From positions 62,001 through 126,000 of the forward strand of contig CAXXRP010000012.1 of NCBI GenBank assembly GCA_963662375.2: a stretch of 64,000 nt of DNA, read 5' to 3'. This document shows, one piece after another, positions 35,701 through 43,913 of the stretch. Each line of letters opens with the position of its first letter. Position 1 is the first letter of the stretch. Position numbers and translations under genes: made by a program. The DNA is from UBA11612 sp963662375 (GTDB lineage: Bacteria; Pseudomonadota; Alphaproteobacteria; Rhodospirillales; Rhodospirillaceae). The notes beneath the pieces are model-generated. The model had not been told where the DNA came from and ran no database searches. It saw only the letters and a program-made list of their open reading frames with translations.

Positions 35701-36450
35701 AGATTTGCCGCCGCCGGAGAGTTTTTCTCCCGCAGCCCGCAACGCCGAAAAATTCGTGCCAGTGCCCGAGCCGTACTTGAAGAGGCGCCCCTCACGAACC
35801 CAAAGGTCCATAATTCCGCCTTCGTTTACGAGGTCGTCGGTAACAGATTGGATGAAACAGGCATGCGGCTGGGGGTGTTCGTATGCGCCTTCAGATTCGG
35901 TCAACTTGCCCGTGCGGTAGTCGACGTAGAAATGGCCCTGTGACGGCCCGTCGATCCCGTAGGCCCAATGTAGGCCAGTATTGAACCATTGCGGTGAGTT
36001 GGGGGCCCCCATTTGGTGCGCGAGCATGAACCGCATCTCGTCGAAATAGGTTGTGGCGTCGTCATCGTCATCAAAAAAGCCAGCCTTCCAGCCCCAGTAG
36101 GTCCAGGCGCCTGCCAGCCGGTCAAACACTTGCCGGGCATCGGTCTCGGCACGTTCGACTTCTGCGCCCGGTGGCTGTTCAACGTCATCGGCTGCGGTCT
36201 TGCGCCAGAGAAACTCGGGCACGTCCTCTTCGGGAACCGGCACTAAATTCGCCGGCACCCCGGTGCGGCGGAAGTACTTCTGAGCGAGAATGTCGCAAGC
36301 GACTTGCGACCAAGCGACCGGAACAATGACGCCGTCGTGTTGAAAGACAACACTGCCGTCGGGATTTCGGATTTCGCTCGAGGTTGCTTTAAATTCAATA
36401 CCGTCGTATGGGGACTTGTCCTTAGCCGTAAAACGACGTGAAAACCGCAT
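32752..36450 (-). CDS. nrdJ: Vitamin B12-dependent ribonucleotide reductase
   Basis: About 1232 residues of a class II, adenosylcobalamin-dependent ribonucleotide reductase, which makes deoxyribonucleotides without oxygen. Typical features are the N-terminal MRFSRRFTAKDKSPYDG, GSGTGTNFSALR, NPCSEYMFLDNTACNLASLNL, the VVAPTGTIGLVMDCDTTGIEPDF block and a C-terminal cysteine-rich tail (CKDCGNF...CMKCDTCG). The ATG at 36450 gives the usual family start; an in-frame extension to 36720 is unconserved. It is the only ribonucleotide reductase in the window. Confidence 0.95.
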   Translation of the reverse strand: MRFSRRFTAKDKSPYDGIEFKATSSEIRNPDGSVVFQHDGVIVPVAWSQVACDILAQKYFRRTGVPANLVPVPEEDVPEFLWRKTAADDVEQPPGAEVERAETDARQVFDRLAGAWTYWGWKAGFFDDDDDATTYFDEMRFMLAHQMGAPNSPQWFNTGLHWAYGIDGPSQGHFYVDYRTGKLTESEGAYEHPQPHACFIQSVTDDLVNEGGIMDLWVREGRLFKYGSGTGTNFSALRAAGEKLSGGGKSSGLMSWLKIGDCAAGAIKSGGTTRRAAKMVILNADHPDIEEFIGWKVREEQKVAAMVAGSRLANKHFNAVLCACRDWDGADTNKRFDPKENAQLRKEIKSARAVMLPDNIIQRALQFARQGYTSIEFPEFNMDWDSEAYATVSGQNSNNSVRITDDFLQAVEADENWHLKSRVGDETIRTLKARELWDRIGEAAWQCADPGLQFDTTINDWHTCPQSGRINASNPCSEYMFLDNTACNLASLNLLAFRREDGSFDVEGFEHAVRLWTVALEISVLMAQFPSREIASLSYRFRTLGLGFANLGGMLMANSIGYDSDEGRAICGAVSALMTGQSYATSAEIAEEHGSFPGYAENEGDMLRVIRNHRRAAYGHRDSYENLCTTPQALNAADCPDLALVAAAKDAWDRALELGTAHGYRNAQVTVVAPTGTIGLVMDCDTTGIEPDFSIVKFKKLAGGGYFKIINHVVPLALQTLGYGQDHVEEIIQHAVGHGTLKGAPAINAVSLQDRGFDRDALDVVEGALGQAFDIKFVFTQYTLGEDFCVNKLGLDSEQLNGPAFNMLEALGYTRAEIESANNYVCGAMTLEGAPHLKPEHLPVFDCANPCGRTGKRALSTHSHIAMAAAAQPYISGAISKTINMPHTATVEDCKNAYMASWKMGLKANALYRDGSKLSQPLAAALLDDNDDEPDVVAEITQAPAAGRAEIVAERIIERVVARERKRLPDRRKGYTQKALVGGHKVYLHTGEYTDGQVGEIFVDMHKEGAAFRSLMNNFAIAISIGLQYGVPLEEFVDAFTFTRFEPAGVVEGNSSIKMATSIIDYIFRELAVSYLGRNDLAHAQPHDVLPDAMGDGQPAEKLLQLAEKTVSQGFIRSSNLYFIKTPNSGRAVPGQTGSSATSNALPTRAITPVSSTSPLASLSPHAQPFAEEEAQLNVRVTEMTGSRRSALHVARMKGYEGDSCKDCGNFTLLRNGTCMKCDTCGATSGCS

Positions 36451-36588
36451 GCCCGCACCCGATAAGCCAATCTGAACCAAACTGTGTCGGGGAAGTGCGG
36501 GACGAACCAACCTCAGCTCATACCAAAACCAGCATGGCGCAAAGGCTTGGTATTTTCCAAGCTTCCCCTCAGCCCTCTTGCCCAGGCT

Positions 36589-36633
36589 ACCAGATATTGT
36601 GTAGTACCTATGGGCTGGCCCTAGATTATGACT
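36589..36633 (-). promoter_or_regulatory. Candidate NrdR box pair upstream of nrdJ
   Basis: On the + strand, ACCAGATATTGTGT (36589-36602) resembles the NrdR consensus, read on the minus strand as ACACAATATCTGGT. A weaker copy, CCTAGATTATGACT, is at 36620-36633. The centres are 31 bp apart, the spacing usual for NrdR pairs. It lies about 140-180 bp before nrdJ. No cobalamin riboswitch is seen in the same leader. Confidence 0.4.
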
Positions 36634-36808
36634 GAAAGGCGTTCCACTCAAGGGCATTAAACCCCAAAGTTTTTGCCCCGGCTTGACCCTTTCCGGGCGC
36701 TTGGGGAGGGGCCGTCCCAATACTGGACGGGTATCTCAAATGCCGCCATATTGCGCCGCAGACCTGGATCGGCGCCTTTAAGGGCCCACGGTACGGAGTG
36801 AATTACGC

Positions 36809-37165
36809 ATGAGTATTGGCACTTGGCTCTACACTAAGCTCCACGGTGAGAAAGTGGGCGAAGATGCTTATGGCAATGTGTACTACCGCTCGCAAACCCG
36901 TAGGCGCTGGGGAAACCGGGAGCAGCGTTGGGTGGTCTATCAAGGTGAGCCGGAAGCGTCAAAGGTACCGCCGGAATGGCACGCTTGGCTTCATCATACG
37001 ACCGATACGCCCCTTGAGGCCGCGGCCGAGAAGCTCTGGGTCAAGCCGCATGTCGCGAATTTGACCGGCACGGAGGCGGCCTATTTTCCGCCGGGCCACG
37101 ATACGCGTGGTGGTCGTAGAGCGCTGGCGACAGGCGACTACCAGGCTTGGTCTCCTGATTCCTGA
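36809..37165 (+). CDS. NADH:ubiquinone oxidoreductase subunit NDUFA12-like
   Basis: 118 residues of the NDUFA12/B17.2 family, an accessory subunit of respiratory complex I in alphaproteobacteria and mitochondria. Seen are TWLYTKLHGEKVGEDAYGNVYY, RRRWVVYQ-type block RWVVYQGEPEASKVPPEWHAWLHHTTD and the C-terminal YFPPGHDTRG. It starts the unit with the mlaD genes and DUF2155 on the same strand. Confidence 0.93.
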   Translation: MSIGTWLYTKLHGEKVGEDAYGNVYYRSQTRRRWGNREQRWVVYQGEPEASKVPPEWHAWLHHTTDTPLEAAAEKLWVKPHVANLTGTEAAYFPPGHDTRGGRRALATGDYQAWSPDS

Positions 37166-37187
37166 CTAATTATTGGCCTGATTATTA

Positions 37188-37667
37188 ATGTCACGAACAG
37201 AACGCCGCGAATATCTTATCGGAATGTTGACGGCGGGAACGCTTGTTGCGGTGCTGGTGTTGACGGCGCTGGCAAACCGGCAGGTCGTGTCACTGGACGA
37301 CCGCCTGTTTCGCGTGACAGCGGATTTCGGGCAAGCCGACGGGATTTATGTGGGGAGCCCGGTGCGTATTTGTGGGATAGGCGTGGGAGCGGTTTCGCAT
37401 ATGTTGCTCAATGGGCAGAGCCGGGCTGTTCTTACGTTTCAGTTTTATGATCATATTCCACTACCCGAAGACACCGCCGCCGTTATTGAGACAGACGGTA
37501 TATTCGGCACGAAGTACCTCGAGCTATATCCAGGTGGTGACGATGTGCTGTTAGAGTCGGGCGGGCATATTTCCTACACTCAGGATTCCGTGATCCTTGA
37601 AGACTTAGTCGCCCTGATTGTGGCTAGGGCTAGAGTCGCGCCTGGGGTGGGCCCTTCGAACGAATAG
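37188..37667 (+). CDS. MlaD-family lipid-transport protein (first paralog)
   Basis: 159 residues. One N-terminal membrane anchor (about 12-30) is followed by an MCE/MlaD domain with FGQADGIYVGSPVRICGIGVGAV and the core PLPEDTAAVIETDGIFGTKYLELYPGG. It should sit in the inner membrane facing the periplasm and carry phospholipids with MlaFE. It is followed by a second mlaD paralog. The Mla ABC genes are not in the window. Confidence 0.88.
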   Translation: MSRTERREYLIGMLTAGTLVAVLVLTALANRQVVSLDDRLFRVTADFGQADGIYVGSPVRICGIGVGAVSHMLLNGQSRAVLTFQFYDHIPLPEDTAAVIETDGIFGTKYLELYPGGDDVLLESGGHISYTQDSVILEDLVALIVARARVAPGVGPSNE

Positions 37668-37708
37668 ATGCGATTGGTAGTATCGGCACAGCTTGATGAG
37701 CAACGACA

Positions 37709-38179
37709 ATGAAGCGTAATCCAATTGAAACGGTGCTTGGCGCGGTGGTTTTATTGATTGCGGCCATGTTCCTATTGTTCGCCTACTCAATTGCAGATTT
37801 GAAAGTCATGGCCGGGTACGAAGTAAGCGCGGATTTTCTGAAAGTGGGGGGGCTGGTGCGGGGGAGCGATGTGCGTATTAGTGGCATCAATGTCGGAACC
37901 GTTACGGGAGAGTCCCTCAATCACGACACATTCCAAGCTCGCGTCACCATGTCCATCAGCGCCGACATCGTCTTGCCAGAGGACACGGAGGCCACGATTG
38001 TCGGTGATGGACTTCTTGGATCCAAGTACGTGAATTTGGTGCCGGGCCGGTCGCCGCAAGCGATCGGGGCTGGCGGGATTATCCGGGATACTCGTGATTA
38101 TCAATCTCTGGAAGACCTGGTGGGTGAGATCATTTTTCTGGCGACAAGCGGCGGTGATAATCAAAATTCAGCGCCGTAG
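37709..38179 (+). CDS. MlaD-family lipid-transport protein (second paralog)
   Basis: 156 residues with an N-terminal anchor (about 8-30) and an MCE domain: FLKVGGLVRGSDVRISGINVGTV and VLPEDTEATIVGDGLLGSKYVNLVPG. It is clearly homologous to the first paralog but differs at many positions, so the duplication is old. Its position between NDUFA12 and DUF2155 is where alphaproteobacteria usually have a single mlaD. Confidence 0.9.
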   Translation: MKRNPIETVLGAVVLLIAAMFLLFAYSIADLKVMAGYEVSADFLKVGGLVRGSDVRISGINVGTVTGESLNHDTFQARVTMSISADIVLPEDTEATIVGDGLLGSKYVNLVPGRSPQAIGAGGIIRDTRDYQSLEDLVGEIIFLATSGGDNQNSAP

Positions 38180-38296
38180 CGTTTGTACGCCCGGCTTGAC
38201 CGGTTTCGCTCGCCCGACCGTTGCCATATTTGTGGGTATGATAGCGGCCCGCGGGAGCTGTCGTTGGTTTCGTCGTAAGCAGGACATCATGGTGCC

Positions 38297-38701
38297 ATGT
38301 ATAAATTCTCACACGTGATTGTCGGTTTGTTGGGCGCGACAGTGGCGTTTTCGGCGCTGGCGGCTCTCGACGAGAATGGTATCGCAATGGATATAGTTGT
38401 CCTTGGCGCATTGGACAAGGTAACGGCCAGGGTCAACACACTAAAAGGCCTGGTGGGAACGCCAGTTAAATTTGGAATGCTCGAAATTGTTGCTCAAACC
38501 TGCGTTACGACTCCACCGGAAGATCCTCCCGAAAGTGCGGCATTCATGGAAATATATCAAGTGCAGGAGGGTGAGGAGGAGCAGCAAGTGTTCAGCGGTT
38601 GGATGTTTGCGTCCAGCCCCGCGCTCTCGGCCTTAGATCACCCCGTCTATGACGTATGGGTGCTCGGCTGTGAGGCCAGCACACCCTCCAGTTCTCCCTG
38701 A
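38297..38701 (+). CDS. DUF2155 exported protein
   Basis: 134 residues with an N-terminal signal peptide (hydrophobic 6-22, AALD cleavage area). The DUF2155 core is GALDKVTARVNTLKGLVGTPVKFGMLEI, then PPEDPPESAAFMEIYQV and FSGWMFASSPALSALDHPVYDVWVLGC. The function is unknown; it lies next to mlaD in many alphaproteobacteria, which suggests an envelope role. Its end overlaps the 3' end of aat by 55 bp on the opposite strand. Confidence 0.88.
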   Translation: MYKFSHVIVGLLGATVAFSALAALDENGIAMDIVVLGALDKVTARVNTLKGLVGTPVKFGMLEIVAQTCVTTPPEDPPESAAFMEIYQVQEGEEEQQVFSGWMFASSPALSALDHPVYDVWVLGCEASTPSSSP

Positions 38702-39303
38702 GGTAGGGGCTCCCCAAACTTACCCTGGCGAGCGAGCGCGGTGCTTAATTGAGAGAGATAGTCCTTTTGGTTAATCTCAATCGCCCCGAATTGCTTCAAA
38801 TGATCCGTGATAAACTGCGTATCGAGCAGGGTATAATTGCCACTCTTCAGTATTCCGACCAGGTGGCAGAGCGCGACCTTTGACGCATCATCCATGTGCG
38901 TGAACATGCTTTCGCCGAAAAAGGCGGCCCCCATTGCAAGGCCGTACAAGCCGCCTACGAGCTCTCCGTCTTTCCAGGTTTCGATGCTGTGTGCTAAACC
39001 CACGGCGTAAAGGTCGCCGAAAAGGTTCATAATCTGGTCGTTAATCCAAGTGTCCACGCGCTCGGGGGTCGTTTGCGCACATGCTGCTATGACCTCAGGA
39101 AACGCTCGGTCTACGGTCACGGTGAACGTTTTTTGCCGGAGACGCTTCCGGAGCGATTTGGGGATATGAAAGGCGTCGAGGGGAATTACGCCGCGCAGTT
39201 TGGGTTGAACCCAAAACACATCGCTGTCGCCGCGTGTCTTCGCCATGGGGAACACGCCGTAGGCGTATGCCTTGAGTAAAAGTTCGGGTGTGATATCGGT
39301 CAT
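38647..39303 (-). CDS. aat: Leucyl/phenylalanyl-tRNA-protein transferase
   Basis: 218 residues. The family core is LLLKAYAYGVFPMA, VFWVQPKLRGVIPLDAFHIPKSLRK, SIETWKDGELVGGLYGLAMGAAFFGESMF and LLDTQFITDHLKQFGAIEI. It adds Leu or Phe to the N terminus of proteins with basic N termini, marking them for ClpAP. It follows accC in the minus-strand run accB - accC - aat. Confidence 0.93.
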   Translation of the reverse strand: MTDITPELLLKAYAYGVFPMAKTRGDSDVFWVQPKLRGVIPLDAFHIPKSLRKRLRQKTFTVTVDRAFPEVIAACAQTTPERVDTWINDQIMNLFGDLYAVGLAHSIETWKDGELVGGLYGLAMGAAFFGESMFTHMDDASKVALCHLVGILKSGNYTLLDTQFITDHLKQFGAIEINQKDYLSQLSTALARQGKFGEPLPQGELEGVLASQPSTHTS

Positions 39304-39342
39304 GAGCCAACGTCCCTGCGGGTTTGCTCGTCCCAGACCTTG

Positions 39343-40698
39343 TTACTTTTCGTCGGCACTCAACTGTGCCACAAAACCTTCTAGCCAACGTATATCGTAA
39401 TCGCCATCGATTATGGACTGTTCATGGAGCATCTCCGTATGCAGCGGGATGGTCGTTTCAATGCCATCTATGACATATTCCTGCAATGCACGGCGCATGC
39501 GCATGAGACATTCGTGACGGGTGCTTCCTTGCACAATCAATTTAGCGATCAAGCTGTCGTAATGAGGAGGAATTCGAATACCCGCGAACAATCCGGAATC
39601 AACGCGGACGCGCCGACCACCGGGCGCGTGATATCCTGTGATTCGACCTGGGGATGGAGCGAATGTTCTGGGGTTTTCAGCATTTATTCGGCACTCCATG
39701 GCCCATCCAGAAAATGTCACGTCTTCCTGACGAAATCCCAGTTCCAACCCGGCTGCCACCCTGATTTGCTCCCGAACGAGATCCACTCCCGTGATCATCT
39801 CGGTAATGGGGTGTTCAACCTGCAGGCGGGTGTTCATTTCGATGAAATAAAATTGGCCGTCCTCATATAGGAACTCGACAGTACCGACATTGTCGTGCCC
39901 GATACGTCGCATCGCTTTGCATACAACTTCGCCGATTTCATCCCGTTGCGAGGCGTTCAGCGCCGGGGACGGCGTTTCCTCAAAAATTTTCTGGTGTTTG
40001 CGCTGAAGTGAGCAGTCGCGCTCTCCAAGATGCACGATATTTCCATGCTTATCTCCAAGAACTTGGATTTCTATGTGGCGTGGTCGGGCCAGATATCTCT
40101 CCATATAGACTTCACCGTTGCCAAATGCTGCTTGGGCTTCCGTTGTGGCAACCTGAAAAGCCTCCTGCAGTTGCTCGGGGTTTTCGGCAACCTTCATGCC
40201 CCGGCCGCCGCCGCCTGCGCTAGCTTTGATCAGTACCGGGTACCCGATCTCCGCAGCGGCATGTGCCGCCGCGTCCTCCGAGGCGATAGCGCCGTCCGAA
40301 CCCGGCACAACGGGAAGGCCATTTTCCTTAGCGACTTTCTTGGCAACAACTTTATCGCCCATTGTGCGTATGTGATGTGGTGTCGGGCCAATGAAGACGA
40401 TCCCGTGGTCTGCGACAATTTCGGCGAACTCAGCGTTCTCCGATAAAAAACCGTAGCCGGGATGAATGGCATCGGCGTCGGTAATGGTGGCTGACGAGAT
40501 TATCGCCGCTTTATTCAGATAGCTGTCACGTGCCGATGGCGGGCCAATGCAAACGGCCTCATCGGCAAGTCGCACATGCATGGCTTCGGAGTCCGCTGTC
40601 GAGTGCACTGCGACAGTCCTGATTCCCATCTCCCGGCACGCGCGCTGGATGCGAAGAGCGATCTCGCCGCGGTTTGCGATGAGTATTTTCTCGAACAT
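39343..40698 (-). CDS. accC: Acetyl-CoA carboxylase biotin carboxylase subunit
   Basis: 451 residues with the full biotin carboxylase layout. The N-terminal domain starts FEKILIANRGEIALRI; the ATP-grasp motif is KASAGGGGRGMK; the biotin carboxylase catalytic block is FIEMNTRLQVEHPITEMITGVDLV, with the C-terminal ESLIAKLIVQG-like end as DSLIAKLIVQG. It carboxylates biotin on AccB in the first step of fatty-acid synthesis. accB lies 16 bp upstream. Confidence 0.96.
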   Translation of the reverse strand: MFEKILIANRGEIALRIQRACREMGIRTVAVHSTADSEAMHVRLADEAVCIGPPSARDSYLNKAAIISSATITDADAIHPGYGFLSENAEFAEIVADHGIVFIGPTPHHIRTMGDKVVAKKVAKENGLPVVPGSDGAIASEDAAAHAAAEIGYPVLIKASAGGGGRGMKVAENPEQLQEAFQVATTEAQAAFGNGEVYMERYLARPRHIEIQVLGDKHGNIVHLGERDCSLQRKHQKIFEETPSPALNASQRDEIGEVVCKAMRRIGHDNVGTVEFLYEDGQFYFIEMNTRLQVEHPITEMITGVDLVREQIRVAAGLELGFRQEDVTFSGWAMECRINAENPRTFAPSPGRITGYHAPGGRRVRVDSGLFAGIRIPPHYDSLIAKLIVQGSTRHECLMRMRRALQEYVIDGIETTIPLHTEMLHEQSIIDGDYDIRWLEGFVAQLSADEK

Positions 40699-40714
40699 GC
40701 GGTTCGTCTAAATC

Positions 40715-41167
40715 TTACTCGACGATGACTAAAGTTTCACCGTACTCTACGGGCGACCCGTTTTCGACGATGATGCTGGTCACCTTGCCTGATTTAGGCG
40801 CTTTGATCGGATTGAATGTTTTCATGGCCTCTATTAGAGCAATCGTTTGTCCGACTTTTACCTCATCCCCGATAGTGACGAATGGTAGCGCCCCTGGCTC
40901 AGGCAGCAGATAGGCTACGCCAACCATTGGCGCCTTTATAGCACCGGGGTGAGTCGCTGGGTCGCTTGATGTTGGCGGCGGTGCTGCGGCGCCTGACGTG
41001 CCGGATGTCGTAGGTCCAGCCGCCGGGGTCGTGGTAATCAGTGCATCTCTTACCGTGCGTGCAACCCGAATTCTGAGGCCTCCCATTTCGTATTCGATTT
41101 CCGTCAACCCCGTTTCATCGAGCACCGTGGCCAGTTGGCGGACAAGAGCGCTATCAATCTTAGTCAT
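40715..41167 (-). CDS. accB: Biotin carboxyl carrier protein
   Basis: 150 residues. The N-terminal part has the usual helical segment IDSALVRQLATVLDETGLTEIEYE. An Ala/Pro/Thr-rich linker follows at about 45-75. The C-terminal lipoyl/biotinyl domain holds the EAMKTFNPIKAP motif, whose lysine is biotinylated. It is co-transcribed with accC, the usual partner. Confidence 0.95.
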   Translation of the reverse strand: MTKIDSALVRQLATVLDETGLTEIEYEMGGLRIRVARTVRDALITTTPAAGPTTSGTSGAAAPPPTSSDPATHPGAIKAPMVGVAYLLPEPGALPFVTIGDEVKVGQTIALIEAMKTFNPIKAPKSGKVTSIIVENGSPVEYGETLVIVE

Positions 41168-41244
41168 CGACTGTTCATCCCTGGAGCGTTGATTTTGAGA
41201 TGGCGACGTGCCATCGGTTGCTTTTTATTTAGCTTTGGAGCGGA

Positions 41245-41697
41245 TCACGGATTTTCTGTCCCACCGATGAGATGTGTCATCGCGTCAATCGCAAGTTCGT
41301 ACCCGTAAGCGCCAAATCCACAAATTACGCCCGTAGCGGCGCGCGAAACAAAGGAACGGTGCCGAAATTCCTCGCGTCTGTAGATGTTCGATAAATGTAA
41401 TTCGACCACCGGGACGTCGCATGCCAACAGCGCATCAAGAATTGCGACTGAGGTGTGCGTATATGCCGCTGCGTTTATGATAACCCCGCCAACCGCCGCA
41501 CCTACATTTTGGATCGCCGACACCATCGCGCCTTCATCATTTGTTTGGCGAAAATCAATGCTCAGCCCGTGCGATTTGGCACGCTTTTCCGTCGCCGCGC
41601 GAATATCCTCCAACGATGCGTGTCCGTAGATATCCGGCTCCCGCTTCCCCAAGAAATTGAGATTTGGACCGTTGAGAACAAGAAGGGTGCTACTCAA
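41245..41697 (-). CDS. aroQ: Type II 3-dehydroquinate dehydratase
   Basis: About 150 residues from the TTG at 41697; an ATG at 41775 would add 26 unconserved residues. Family motifs are NGPNLNFLGKREPDIYG, SHGLSIDFRQTNDEGAMV, INAAAYTHTSVAILDAL and ELHLSNIYRREEFRHRS. The enzyme dehydrates 3-dehydroquinate in the shikimate pathway. It is upstream of accB, an order common in alphaproteobacteria. Confidence 0.9.
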   Translation of the reverse strand: MSSTLLVLNGPNLNFLGKREPDIYGHASLEDIRAATEKRAKSHGLSIDFRQTNDEGAMVSAIQNVGAAVGGVIINAAAYTHTSVAILDALLACDVPVVELHLSNIYRREEFRHRSFVSRAATGVICGFGAYGYELAIDAMTHLIGGTENP

Positions 41698-41923
41698 GCG
41701 TTTTTTCCTGTCCGGTGGCGGTGATTTGTTTGACACGGCCCGCCGGATTTTTGAAATTCCGTCCCCGATCACCATGGGACTAGCAGCAACAGGGGTATAC
41801 CATAGCCTCGGTCGAGGGCAACGGGCTCAATAGATTGAAGCAAATAGGGGATTGGTTGCAACCTAAGAAAACGCGCTCCATACTTGCGGGGATACCCAGT
41901 CCCTGTCGTGCAGCCAAGAAGTT

Positions 41924-42133
41924 ATGCAATCCATGCAGGTTACAGTGAACGGCGAAAGTCGGGTTTTGACAGGCGCCTTGACCCTTGAAGATTTACTACG
42001 AGATTTTGGTGTTGATCAGCGCAAGGTCGCCGTCGAACGGAATTTAGAAATCGTGCCTAAGTCTACATTTGGTACCGTCATGATTGAGGATGGCGACCGC
42101 CTCGAGGTCGTTCATTTTATTGGTGGAGGTTAG
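41924..42133 (+). CDS. thiS: Sulfur carrier protein ThiS
   Basis: About 69 residues of a ubiquitin-like sulfur carrier that ends in Gly-Gly (FIGGG), the point of thiocarboxylate formation. It delivers sulfur for the thiazole ring of thiamine. An in-frame ATG at 41933 gives the common start MQVTVNGE. thiG follows directly with its ATG next to the thiS stop. No TPP riboswitch was found in the 150 bp before it. Confidence 0.92.
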   Translation: MQSMQVTVNGESRVLTGALTLEDLLRDFGVDQRKVAVERNLEIVPKSTFGTVMIEDGDRLEVVHFIGGG

Positions 42134-42919
42134 ATGAAATCGATAGAGGAGGGGGATTTTTTTGAAATTGCCGGCCGCCGCTTTCGGTCCCGCTTGCTAG
42201 TGGGTACCGGCAAATACAAGGACTTTGACGAAACGGCGCGCGCGATTGAAGCATCAGGGGCGGAAATCGTCACGGTGGCGGTGCGGCGAGTTAACCTCTC
42301 CGACCCGGTTCAACCGATGCTGACAGATTTTGTTGACCCAAAAAAATACACTTATCTCCCCAATACAGCTGGTTGCTATACCGCTGACGACGCTGTCCGT
42401 ACCCTACGATTAGCGCGTGAAGCAGGCGGCTGGAAATTGGTAAAGCTGGAGGTTCTGGGAGATCAGAAAACTTTATATCCGGATGTAGTTGAAACATTGA
42501 AGGCGTCCGAAGCGTTGATCAAAGACGGCTTTGACGTCATGGTTTATACGTCCGATGATCCCATTATCGCTAATGCCCTCGAAGAGATCGGTTGTTGTGC
42601 CATTATGCCTTTGGCGGCTCCAATCGGCTCGGGTTTAGGCATCCAGAACCCGGTAAATATCCGCCTCATTGTCGAACAGTCCAACGTACCGGTGTTGGTA
42701 GATGCAGGTGTAGGAACTGCGTCGGATGCGTCCATTGCCATGGAGCTCGGATGTGACGGCGTATTGATGAATACGGCGATTGCGGCAGCGAAAGATCCCG
42801 TTGCCATGGCACGCGCTATGCGCCTCGCCGTGGAAGCCGGCCGACTTGCCTATATGGCCGGTCGCATGCCTCGCAAGCTTTATGCCGATCCGTCGTCGCC
42901 AGTGGGCGGTCTAATTTGA
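42134..42919 (+). CDS. thiG: Thiazole synthase ThiG
   Basis: A 261-residue TIM barrel that joins the ThiS sulfur, deoxyxylulose phosphate and dehydroglycine into thiazole phosphate. Seen are RSRLLVGTGKYKDF at the start, the VAVRRVNLSD segment, KLEVLGDQKTLYPD with the Schiff-base lysine area, APIGSGLGIQNP and DAGVGTASDASIAMELG. thiS lies directly upstream. Other thi genes are not in the window. Confidence 0.95.
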   Translation: MKSIEEGDFFEIAGRRFRSRLLVGTGKYKDFDETARAIEASGAEIVTVAVRRVNLSDPVQPMLTDFVDPKKYTYLPNTAGCYTADDAVRTLRLAREAGGWKLVKLEVLGDQKTLYPDVVETLKASEALIKDGFDVMVYTSDDPIIANALEEIGCCAIMPLAAPIGSGLGIQNPVNIRLIVEQSNVPVLVDAGVGTASDASIAMELGCDGVLMNTAIAAAKDPVAMARAMRLAVEAGRLAYMAGRMPRKLYADPSSPVGGLI

Positions 42920-43109
42920 TGGGTGAGCGATTGCCTATGCGGCAATCTCCGTCCGGGTCGAATTGCGATATAGAGCGGCAGTAATTACCCACTACCCCTG
43001 CCAGTGCCGCGAATAGTGCCCTGTATTGAATGCACACCATAATCTAACCAATTGATTCTTATAGAGATTGAAGAGGGCATGCCGCTTGCTTCTTATAGGG
43101 TAGACGCCC

Positions 43110-43892
43110 GTGGTGCGTCGGCACGGTGGTGCGGCGCTCGTGTGCGTTAAGGCTACGTACAATATTGCGCTGCAACCCAATTTGTCCGCTGGTGGTAGTG
43201 GTCGCCAGTCCATTGGTTTGCCGTATGTCGATCAGGCTGAAAATTCGCGGACACTGGCCATTGGATTTACCGCAACTCCCACCTCGGAGTGGGACTTGGA
43301 CATGGTTGCGGTCGACACCAATAATCAACCGGTGCCCGTGACATTCAATCCGCCAACGATCTCCTTCGACTCACTAGGCAAGCTCCAGTCGCCCACGAAT
43401 AGTCAGCTAAGCGTGACTATCAACGATAGTAACGGCGCCCAAACGATGACTGTGGACCGTTCGCCGATGTCTCAGCTTATAGACGCCGGTGCGTTTACGG
43501 TTCAAAATATTGAACAGGACGGCTTTCTTGCAGACCGCTTGCAGGATGTGTACTTCAATCGAACGGGCGTACTTGTGGGCAGTTATTCGAATGGAGAGGT
43601 TCGGAACCTGTATAAGTTACCTATTGCTAGGTTTGAGGCTGACATCAACCTTGAGGCTCGGAGCGGGAATATTTTTCTTTAGAGCTCTGGATCAGGCGAT
43701 TTAGAGTTTACCGGGCTCGGGGACTCGGCAGGAAGGACTGGGGTGGTCGTTGGTGCTCTAGAGCAATCCAAAGTCGACCCCTCCGATCAGTTCTCAAAGA
43801 TGATTGTCACACAGCGCGCGTACTCGAGCGCGGCGACCGTTTTGCGCACAGCGGACGAAATGTCACAAGCGGCTCGGGATTTGAAAAGATAA
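43110..43892 (+). pseudogene. flgE: Flagellar hook protein FlgE, C-terminal remnant
   Basis: About 260 codons from the middle to the end of FlgE: TLAIGFTATPTSEWDLDM, FDSLGKLQSPTN, FTVQNIEQDGFLADRLQ, YSNGEVRNLYKLPIARFE, then after an in-frame TAG (43680-43682) the C-terminal hook end VVVGALEQSKVDPSDQFSKMIVTQRAYSSAATVLRTADEMSQAARDLKR. The TAG replaces a likely Glu codon. The N-terminal half is absent and no other flagellar gene is nearby, so this is a leftover of a lost or moved gene. Confidence 0.85.
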
Positions 43893-43913
43893 CGTTAAGT
43901 ATAGTCTAAACAG

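Noticed and set aside
36451..36720. Cobalamin riboswitch before nrdJ
   Set aside because: No B12-box or other conserved core was found on the minus strand; only NrdR-like sites are seen.
41776..41923. TPP riboswitch before thiS
   Set aside because: The CTGAGA and other conserved TPP-aptamer elements are not present.
42929..42947. Terminator after thiG
   Set aside because: A 7-bp GATTGCC/GGCAATC hairpin is present but there is no T run after it, so support is weak.
7257..43682. Amber (TAG) recoding as an explanation of in-frame TAG codons
   Set aside because: TAG ends several intact genes here (sufC, sufU, sufA), so it is a normal stop codon.
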